Below the pieces are notes generated by a model, which worked only from the letters and a program-made list of their open reading frames with translations, searched no databases and was not told where the DNA came from. A stretch of 64,000 bases of DNA from Labia minor (Eukaryota > Arthropoda > Insecta > Dermaptera > Spongiphoridae): positions 18,632,910-18,696,909 of the forward strand of contig OY720350.1 in assembly GCA_963082975.1 (NCBI GenBank), in the 5' to 3' direction. Positions 56,785 through 64,000 of this stretch are shown in pieces (position 1 is the stretch's first letter; every line of letters begins with the position of its first letter). A program made the translations under genes and the position numbers.

Positions 56785-56994
56785 TTACCACGTTTTTCTT
56801 AGCTTGCTTTCTTGTTTGTTTGTTTGTTTATTTATCTGTTCGGGTCAAATCTTGCAATCGAAATTTCGACCACTTCCAGTCATCCAATCGCTCTGAAACT
56901 TTTCAGAGTAATGTATTCTGGATGACAATACAATAATACAATAATAATTCGTAGCTTGCAAGTGTTTAATTAGAGCATAATTAATGAATATAAT
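56785..56994 (+). repeat. family E direct repeat, copy 2
   Basis: Same content and order as copy 1. A (GTTT)n expansion sits where copy 1 has one unit. Same 8-bp hairpin CTCTGAAA/TTTCAGAG. Confidence 0.75.
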
Positions 56995-57346
56995 TTTGTA
57001 TGGGAAAATCAAAACAAAAAGTGTAAATATTTAAATTTGAAAAAAACCGTTAAAAACCCGTTAAAAGAATAATATAATATGTATAATATTTAAAATGTAA
57101 ATAAATTTGAAAGAAGGTATATTAATGTTTTGTACTGTAATTTAGAAAACAAAATTTAAATTTATGATGAGTTTTAGGCAATAAAGAATTAAAATATGAC
57201 AAATTTAAAAATTTCTCTTTATAATTCAATTTAAATTTATTACTTTCAGGATAATAGTATTTCATGACTATTAAAGTCAATCAAAAAACTTAAAAGTAGT
57301 ATAGGTCAAGTGAAATCGATTGCAATATATGAAGACTAAAAAGTAG
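56995..57346. other. A/T-rich spacer
   Basis: Nothing recognised. Confidence 0.4.
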
Positions 57347-58207
57347 AAAATAATACTTTATATAAAAAAAAAACTTTTTTAAAAAACCACGTTTTTAACG
57401 CACTAAAAAGAAGAAAATAATTTTTCTGAAACCCCATAGGTACTGACATTACAAACAAGAGATATGATTTGAAGAAAATTTTCTATAACGTAAAACGTGG
57501 GGCGCAAATAATAATAAATTTTTTAAATGCAATATAATTTCTTTGATTAATTTATTTCAATATCCATGGATTTATATTTTAAGTTTTATATTTTTTACCA
57601 GACTTTTTGTAAAAGGGAATATTATTAGTAATCCAACAGAATACTTTTATTAATGTAAATTTTTTTTGGAAAATTAATTCCTTAATATTAAATAAACATC
57701 TTCAATTTACACTTTAGAAATTTTATTAACATAAATATTAAATATTTGCTAGAAGTTTTGCAGTAGCAAAATTTAGTTTTAGATTTCTTCAAGTTAAATT
57801 TCTTATATTATTTACCAGAATATTGTTAGGATGTCATTTTTTATCAGAATTTTTTAAAAGTGAATATTATTAGTAATCTAAAGGTAATCTTTTCATAAAT
57901 TAAATTTACCTCTTTTAAAAATTTCGATAAGTTATAAGCTTTACTTTTTGAAGCTAATTAAAATATGAATTCATTTATCCTATTAATTTGTACCTAATAA
58001 CATTTATTTATAAATTTTTATACGATACAGAATATTTTAGCCATAGTTGCGCCCCACGTTTTACGTTATAGAAAATTTTCTTCAAATCATATCTCTTGTT
58101 TGTAATGTCAGTACCTATGGGGTTTCAGAAAAATTATTTTCTTCTTTTTAGTGCGTTAAAAACGTGGTTTTTTAAAAAAGTTTTTTTTTTATATAAAGTA
58201 TTATTTT
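57347..58207. repeat. 161-bp perfect inverted repeat around a 539-bp spacer
   Basis: The left arm (57347-57507) and right arm (58047-58207) are exact reverse complements by my reading, including a run of ten A/T. Key words: ACTTTATAT, CCACGTTTTTAACGCAC, ACCCCATAGGTACTGACATT, CGTAAAACGTGGGGCGCAA. The spacer holds two diverged direct copies of a GAATATTATTAGTAATC-centred block (57597-57670 and 57840-57908). No target duplication was clear. Plus-strand frames across the right arm are not recognisable proteins. It may be a foldback-type element, or a source of hairpin RNA if transcribed. Confidence 0.85.
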
Positions 58208-58425
58208 TTAACTTAGCTTTCGGAAATTCATTAATATTTATTGAGACAAATGAGAGTAATTTAAAAAAAAAAAAAAGAATCGTAACTAGGTACACAAAAA
58301 GGAATTATTAATATAACTAATTGTAATTAAATTTAAATATTATTACTATCAATAAAGAAATATCAAATTTTATATAAAGAAAGTTTTAGGTCTTACAATC
58401 CTTCATCAAAATTGAATTCTAAAAT
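58208..58425. other. A/T-rich spacer
   Basis: Nothing recognised. Confidence 0.4.
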
Positions 58426-58433
58426 GTCTACAG

Positions 58434-58625
58434 TAGTGATTCTCAACCTTTTTTTAGAACCATATTGAAAAAATTTAGAAAGTCGGAAATGTTTAAAAGT
58501 CTTGTCTCAAAAACGTTTTACCCTTTTTTAGAACCAAATTTAAAAAATTTAGAAAAAAAAGTCGGAAATGTTTAAGAGCCTCATATCTCGCTGTACACTT
58601 GCGGCACAGTGGTTGAGAATCACTG
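58434..58625. mobile_element. hAT-type MITE (192 bp) with internal duplication, 8-bp target duplication
   Basis: TAGTGATTCTCAACCTTTTT at the left and, reversed, AGTGATTCTCAACCACTGTG at the right. GTCTACAG flanks both sides (58426-58433, 58626-58633). The body holds a TTTTTTAGAACCA...AGTCGGAAATGTTTAA unit twice. Same subfamily as the MITE at 11.5 kb by its ends. Confidence 0.9.
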
Positions 58626-58633
58626 GTCTACAG

Positions 58634-59030
58634 CAATCACATTCCTTCAACTATCTCTATATACTATATATCATGAATATTAATTTTTAAAATATTGGAG
58701 AAAAATATTTTTTGGTTTGTTTAGTTATTTTGCAATATAAAATTTAAAAAAAAACAATTTTAACGTTAAATTGCATAAAGATATATTAAGATATAAATAT
58801 AATTTTTAGATTTAATAAATTAAACTTAAAATTTAAAATAATGAATAATACCTATAATAAATATTGAAAATAGTAATTTTTCTATCATTCGTTGATCTCA
58901 TTGATTTATTTATTTATTGTTATTCATATAATATGACAAATATTAATATTAAATTATTCAATAGGATTTTTCTTTTCTCTATCTATCGTTCCTGCCCTCT
59001 GCGCTACAACGATTTCGAAATCCGTTCCTT
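58634..59030. other. A/T-rich spacer
   Basis: Nothing recognised. Confidence 0.4.
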
Positions 59031-59320
59031 GCCTAATAAATTTCTTTTTTATTGACCATTAACTGCTTGTTTATCTGCCTAACGAGAGGCCGAACAAAAA
59101 CCCAATCCCGGCCATAAGGAGGACAAATGCAGTTGATGGATGCCGAGGCGCGTGTGTCTTTCCGTTTTTGTCTTGGAAATCCCGTTTGGCTGGCGTCCAG
59201 ACCGCGGGAGTCCATTCCTCATCCAGGGAGGCCACTCCGAATCCTTACGAATGAAGTGGATCGTCCTCAAAAGGGCGAAATTAATCGCGTTAAAATATCT
59301 TCTCAGGCATGAATTACTAT
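59031..59320. promoter_or_regulatory. G/C-richest island in the window, possible non-coding regulatory DNA
   Basis: CCCAATCCCGGCCATAAGGA, GGATGCCGAGGCGCGTGTGT, GTCCAGACCGCGGGAGTCCA. Open frames exist on both strands and in several phases, so they look like a composition effect. No splice structure or known domain. Unlike its surroundings and present once. Confidence 0.35.
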
Positions 59321-59765
59321 TTACAACAACAAATAAATCTAAGCCTCAATATTAAATTATACCACAGTTTAGGGTTTAATTACATCAATAATTTAAACGG
59401 TAAAATAATTATTATTAATTTGTTGTAAAAAAGTATAACTAGACTTTGGTTATAATTAATTTTATTTAATATAATTGTGATTATAAACCGGGTGCGCGAT
59501 TTTATAAATGATTTTTCTATTTTCACATTAACTAGCACATTATCAAGATATCTTTAATTTAGACTCACTTTAGACTAGTGAAATTTTACATACAACCTTT
59601 ATTAACCAAAAAGTTTATACTAGAAAATATAAAGTCCTTTATTATTATTATTATTATAGAAGGATATTTTTCATATTTACAAAAACTATACCCAAATAAA
59701 TAATTATTATTGAAAATTAAAGTTTAATTGAATTTTAATAATACTAATAATAAAAATAAATAAAT
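59321..59765. other. A/T-rich spacer
   Basis: (TTA)n at 59640-59657; nothing else. Confidence 0.4.
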
Positions 59766-59840
59766 CTGGAGTGTCTCCACTCGAATATCTCGCAATTTGA
59801 ATTGGATTAAATAACATATATTATATTTAGATTAAATTAA
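59766..59840 (+). mobile_element. family A element, 5' end only (copy 5)
   Basis: CTGGAGTGTCTCCACTCGAA then TATCTCGCAATTTGAATTGG and ATTAAATAACATATATTATA match the first 60-70 bases of the other copies. The remainder is replaced by unrelated A/T-rich sequence. Confidence 0.75.
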
Positions 59841-60195
59841 AAAGAAATTAAATTAAATTTAAAAAAATTATATTAATTTAGTTAAAATTTTCTAAATTTA
59901 ATAAATTATTAATTTCATTTATTATTATTCAATTAATTTTTCAATAACCTTATTTAGGCGGTAACCGAATTGTTTGGAGGTTTTTTTTTTCTTTTTCTTG
60001 GGAGAGTGGGTGGATATGGATTCATGCTGACTGAGAGCCTTGTAGCATCAATTGCAAACTCTGCAAATATAAAATTGGAACCCTTTAAAAACCACAAATG
60101 ATTAAACAAATTTAAAAATTTTGTTTTTAATCAGAAAAATGTTTAGTTTTTTAACATTTCTATTTTTATAAATAATTTTAATTAATAAAAATAAG
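59841..60195. other. A/T-rich sequence with a mixed patch at 59950-60080
   Basis: Nothing recognised. Confidence 0.4.
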
Positions 60196-60660
60196 CTGGA
60201 GTGTCTCCACTGGACTATCTCGCAATTTGAATAGGATTAAATAACATAATATATTATATATTAATTAAATTTAATTAATTATAAATTAAAATTAATAAAT
60301 AATATTTATTAAACCAGGGCATGTTTGGCTCTTTGTTGATGGCACCACGTCACGTGTTGGCGCGTGAGATTTGCAGTGTTAAAAAATTAACTCTGGTACT
60401 TTCAGGGATTTAATCATGCTGAAATTCTATATATAGCAGTTTTATACAATTTTTAATCATGTGAAAAATTATCAAACATATATCTTTATTTTTACGGTCA
60501 CTTTAGAGGAAAAAAAATCAAAACGTTGTAGGTAATGACCCTCTTCCGGTTGAGCTACATTTCTCAAAAGTTGATAGAAAACTACGAATTTTGAATAATG
60601 TCCGTATACCAAATTTCATGATTCTAGCTCAAATCGTTTTTGCGTAATTTTGTTTACATA
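60196..60660 (+). mobile_element. family A element, 3' truncated (copy 6)
   Basis: Starts CTGGAGTGTCTCCACTGGAC, with one mismatch in the 5' hairpin arm. It follows the family order up to TTTTTGCGTAATTTTGTTTA. The CA-rich tract and 3' hairpin are missing and a LINE family 1 fragment follows directly. The junction is at about 60660-60670. Confidence 0.82.
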
Positions 60661-60669
60661 GACACATAC

Positions 60670-60765
60670 ATGCAATCTCCGCCATTTCCCGGTGACATCG
60701 TCTTTCTTTGGCCCATAAATGCTTCGCAGAATCCTATTCTCAAATACTCTATATCTACTCTATTC
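60670..60765 (-). pseudogene. LINE family 1 fragment next to a truncated family A copy
   Basis: Minus strand reads YRVFENRILRSIYGPKKDD, the fingers/palm C-terminal block also seen in the copy at 0.1-0.9 kb (VFENGILRCIYGPK). About 95 bp survive. Confidence 0.7.
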
Positions 60766-60900
60766 TATTCTATTATTTTAAAACAAATATTTATTTTTAA
60801 ATATATATTATTTATTCATAGCAATAACAAATTTATAAACTGATCTAATAAACCAAAAAAAAACAAAACAAAGATTTGGAGAGAAATAGATATAATAGAT
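60766..60900. other. A/T-rich spacer
   Basis: Nothing recognised. Confidence 0.4.
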
Positions 60901-61320
60901 TTTAATATATCGACTGTTCACCCTTCAGCTTTAATACTACGTGTTACAGTATTCCAGTGTGTTAGAGGAAGAGGGAGGATTATGCATAGGGAGGGGGAGA
61001 GAGGGGGGTAGTTCACTGTGATTGGGATGGCAAATACGCACAAATGCCACCAATTTATTGCCAACACAAACAATATATATCTGAGAAATGATAATTGAAT
61101 TGATTCCAGATGAGAATATATGAAAGATGCATCGTATCGCTCGATTCAGGCGGTTCAAGCATCGTAAACAAACATTGACTCGGGTTTTAAGGCGGGTGTT
61201 GAGTGAGAAATTCGCTTTTATATGTTTATTTAATTCGGTCTGTTTGGAGAAAGATGTTCCCCAACAGCAGTTGACCGCATCACGGATAAATAAATATTTT
61301 CATTACTTGGAACATTAAAA
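60901..61320. promoter_or_regulatory. mixed-composition island
   Basis: AGGGAGGGGGAGAGAGGGGG at 60988-61007 and a balanced block at 61120-61310 with GCGGTTCAAGC and TTGACTCGGGTTTTAAGGCG. No supported coding or RNA gene. Confidence 0.3.
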
Positions 61321-61629
61321 AACATTCCATGAATAATGATCGTTTCTAATTTACATTCAGTGCATTCGTTTTTTTTTTTACTTTAATTAGCACAATTATC
61401 AGGAAATAAAAGGAAATCTTCTCATAAATTAATGTGTGAATTTACACAAGTTTTTTTTTAATAATATTAAATCATATAGATACTTCCAATTTTTTAAAAA
61501 TATAAAAATAAAATATTTATTCTATATGGTATATAAAAGAGGGCTACAATTTATGTATTGGCAATACTGATATTGACAGGTGAAATATGACATTACCATT
61601 GTAAAATTATCAAAGTATTTGTTCTCGTT
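61321..61629. other. A/T-rich spacer
   Basis: Nothing recognised. Confidence 0.4.
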
Positions 61630-62065
61630 TTTCTTCACGAAAACTGGTCCTGTAGCAACGGTGGCTCATGAAAATCAAAAGACTATTAATTCAGAGTGGT
61701 ATACAACCATTTTGTTTGTCTGAAGTTTTCGGTAAATTGAGAAAAACAAACCCAAAACGACGAATCATTTTGTATTATAGCAATGCAAACTCAATGAACG
61801 TGTATTTGAACACACAAAAGATCGAATTGATGGGTCATCCGCCTTACAACCCCGTCTTAGCACATCTTAACTTCTTCCTAATCCCAGTAATTAAAAATAA
61901 ACTGCGTGGACAACGATTTTCATTAATCTAAGAAGCAGATGCGGCTTTCAGAAAGCATACTTTAGAACTACTTGAAAAAAAAATGTTTTAAAGGATCGTT
62001 CAATCGTATGCAAAAGTGTATAGATCTCTTAAAGGCGATTATTTTGAAAAGCAATAAAAATATTT
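61630..62065 (+). pseudogene. mariner transposase C-terminal half, frameshifted and catalytically dead
   Basis: Plus-strand blocks FFTKTGPVATVAHE, SEWYTTI, FGKLRKTNPKRRIILYYSNA, NSMNVYLNTQKIELMGHPPY and FFLIPVIKNKLRGQRFS correspond to mariner FFTKTGHVATV, RRIILHHDNAS, LMSHPPYSPDLAPNDFFLF and KNKMRGQRFS. The second catalytic Asp of HHDNA is Ser (YYSNA) and the PDLAPND-type motif is NPVLAHLN, so both Asp are lost. The frame breaks in the N-terminal part and a stop follows the FSLI end; KHTLELLEKKMF and YAKVYRSLKGDYFEK lie further downstream. Terminal repeats were not seen. Confidence 0.82.
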
Positions 62066-62370
62066 TCTTCAAATTCACTTGTTTTTTTTTTCTTCTATTC
62101 TTAATATATAAATAGTAGCCCTGGTATTATATATCTCTGTGATGTCTATCAATCTTTGATTAAAGTATATATTTGCATATTGAATGAATTTATTTTTTTT
62201 AAAATTCTATTTAAATAAAGGATTTGAACTTGCAATTATAATATCTATTTTTCTTATCTATCTGTCTATTTATTCTATGTCTACATCCATACATGGATTG
62301 AAATTGTAAAAATAACCCTTACATTACCATTATATAAACAGTGAAAGCATTAAGATCCGTATCAAATTCA
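62066..62370. other. A/T-rich spacer
   Basis: Nothing recognised. Confidence 0.4.
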
Positions 62371-62760
62371 ATTGTCATGTTTCGTTGAAATAAATAACCA
62401 GCAATCGGGTGTAAATTTTTCAACAGACCCGCAGTGCACTTCTCATTAACAATTGACGTATCCATTTGAATTAGCCACCTCAACGACACACCAGCTGTTC
62501 GTTCGTTCGTTTCTTTTCCCCCTTCCGATTAGAAACCAATGGAAATATTTCCGATTTCATGAACCTATAATAAGCGAGAACAACAAATATCAGCTGAAGT
62601 GGCGAAGGCCATTCCCTTTTGATAATCTCTCCGTTAATGTCTCGTTTATGAGTGGATAATAACCCGTTCGGAGTTGTCACTGATGGGATTGCACCGATTA
62701 TTAATATCAGTCATCGATCCCTTTATCCTAGCCCCCTCCCCCTCCCTTTACAATATAAAC
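62371..62760. promoter_or_regulatory. mixed-composition island, possible non-coding regulatory DNA
   Basis: Single-copy-looking block: TGAATTAGCCACCTCAACG, GCTGAAGTGGCGAAGGCCAT, CCCGTTCGGAGTTGTCACTG. It contains TAATAAGCG and other homeodomain-like cores. Open frames on both strands, no recognised domain. Confidence 0.3.
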
Positions 62761-63088
62761 CTCTACAATACAAACAAACAAACCAACGAATTTAAAGATA
62801 AGAAATATTTATTTTCAATGTCAAAATGTTACGATTTCTAATCGATGTCTATTTAGATAAAAGGTAATAATCATAATGATTTTGTAGTATGTTTGAGAGG
62901 GGGTAATTGATAAGCTAGAATATAATTGGGAACAATTACATATTATTTCATATTATTTTGAAGAGAATAATTGCAGGGGGAAATACTTTCTAGCGTGTTT
63001 AATTACTATATTTTTGATTTATATTTATCAACTATAATCTAGTTAAGTATACAAACAAATAACTTTTGTCAGTTACCATTTAAATAAG
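62761..63088. other. A/T-rich spacer
   Basis: Nothing recognised. Confidence 0.4.
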
Positions 63089-63526
63089 CTGGAGTGTCTT
63101 CACTCGACTATCTCGCAAATTTGAATTGGATTAAATAACATATATTATATTTAAATTAAATTTAATTAATTAAATTATAAATAAAAATCAGTAAATAATA
63201 TTTATTAAACCAGGGCGTGTTCTGGCGCGTGATTTGCAGTGTTAAAAAATTAATTCTAGTACTTTCAGCGATTCAATCAAGCTGAAATTCTATATTTGGC
63301 AGCTTTATACAATTTTTAATCATTTGATAAACTATCAATCATATATCTTTATTTTTACGGTCACTTTAGAGGAAAAAAAATCAAAACGTGGTAGGTAATG
63401 ACCCTCTTCCGGTTGAGCTACATTTCTCAAAAGTTGATAAAAAAACTACGAATTTTGAATAATGCCCATGTACCAAATTTCATGATTCTAGCTCAAACCC
63501 TTTTTAAGTAATCTTTTCTACATACA

Positions 63527-63564
<38 letters not shown>

Positions 63565-63682
63565 CATTTTATCAACTTTAGTGAAAATGATTCAGGGACC
63601 TTCAAAACGTAGAAAAACATCAAAATCTCAACATCAAAAATTTTCGTGAATCCAATACTATCTCTGGCGAGATAGTAAAAAT
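63089..63682 (+). mobile_element. family A element, copy 7 (full length)
   Basis: Starts CTGGAGTGTCTTCACTCGAC and ends CTATCTCTGGCGAGATAGTA. It lacks the TTTGGCTC...CACGTCACGTG segment that most copies have near position 130. Its CA-rich tract has grown into (CA)n(GA)n (63525-63563). Confidence 0.88.
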
Positions 63683-63931
63683 TCACTTTATAAATGTAAA
63701 ATAATAAATATTTGTCTCTTTAGTTTATGATTATTCAATGTAATTAAAATAGGTAAGTATCAATTTAATTTATTTATTATTATATCCTAAATATCTTTAA
63801 ACAATGACAAATTAGTATATTTTATTTTGTTTATATAATGTAATATGTAATATATTTATAAATATTTCGATTATTATGAAAATTAAAAAAATATAAATTT
63901 TTTTTATAATATATTAAATTTTCAGTTCAGT
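63683..63931. other. A/T-rich spacer
   Basis: Nothing recognised. Confidence 0.4.
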
Positions 63932-64000
63932 GAGGCAGGGTAGCCGAGAGCGTTGGATACCAACTTTCCACGCAAGAAGTCGGAGTTCGATTCCAACTAA
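63932..64000 (+). repeat. tRNA-derived SINE, family S copy 2, cut by the window end
   Basis: GGCAGGGTAGCCGAGAGCGT then GCAAGAAGTCGGAGTTCGAT and TCCAACTAA share the A-box region and B box with the SINE at 27.05 kb (AGTCGGCGTTCGATTCCAAC there). The body would continue past the window end. Confidence 0.72.

Noticed and set aside
55478-56994. LTR retrotransposon
   Set aside because: No TG...CA ends, target duplication, primer-binding site or gag/pol between the repeats.
59033-59355. four overlapping open frames
   Set aside because: Open in several phases on both strands in the G/C-richest patch, as expected from composition alone.

Overview
The window looks like metazoan, probably arthropod, nuclear DNA. 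It is very A+T-rich (about three quarters by eye) and full of A/T homopolymers and microsatellites. It carries two intact eukaryotic nuclear tRNA genes, tRNA-Gln(UUG) and tRNA-Val(AAC), each followed by a short pol III T-run. No host protein-coding gene, spliced exon series, rRNA operon or CRISPR array can be supported. Almost all open frames of 60-150 codons are chance frames, or lie inside transposon remnants. I cannot name the species; animal-type mariners and the LINE families fit an arthropod best, but that is inference.

Most of the interpretable sequence is a graveyard of mobile elements. (1) hAT-type non-autonomous elements: at least ten with inverted ends and readable 8-bp target-site duplications (9.6, 11.5, 12.8, 22.7, 26.9, 29.2, 42.8, 47.3, 54.6 and 58.4 kb), plus several worn remnants. 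(2) Tc1/mariner relics: six (3.7, 5.2, 14.3, 19.5, 40.0 and 61.7 kb), all internally deleted, truncated or frameshifted. (3) Non-LTR retrotransposon fragments: one reverse-transcriptase family scattered at 0.1-0.9, 3.4, 20.8, 37.2 and 60.7 kb, a LINE C-terminus with a restriction-like endonuclease motif at 50.4-51.3 kb, and another LINE tail on the opposite strand at 49.5-50.4 kb. (4) tRNA-derived SINEs at about 4.7, 7.6, 27.1, 46.5 and 63.9 kb. (5) Several repeat families with no coding capacity, here called A to I. Family A (about 600 bp, seven copies) has a hairpin at each end and short subterminal inverted repeats, resembling Helentron-associated non-autonomous elements.

Region by region: 0-8 kb holds LINE fragments, two mariners and SINEs. 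8-20 kb holds hAT MITEs, a Tc1-like deletion derivative, the first copy of family B and a rearranged mariner. 20-32 kb holds three family A copies, family C, and hAT elements (one carrying a nested SINE, one inside a pair of inverted arms). 32-37 kb holds a G-rich tract, a direct duplication, a cluster of strong hairpins and tRNA-Gln. 37-48 kb holds a LINE, the second family B copy, tRNA-Val, a mariner, a large palindromic hAT element, families D and A, and a hAT nested in family C. 48-64 kb holds divergent LINE tails, family D, family E direct repeats, a striking 161-bp perfect inverted repeat, and three more family A copies.

Between the repeats lie islands of 150-600 bp with more balanced base composition and no coding signal (near 8.2, 12.2, 19.1, 20.4, 28.0, 30.8, 45.9, 53.8, 59.2, 61.2 and 62.6 kb). 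They look like single-copy sequence and could be regulatory DNA in a gene-poor interval, but that is inference. The most unusual structures are family A, the perfect 161-bp inverted repeat, the hairpin cluster at 34.2-34.6 kb, and a 19-bp CTCF-like word shared by two unrelated places.
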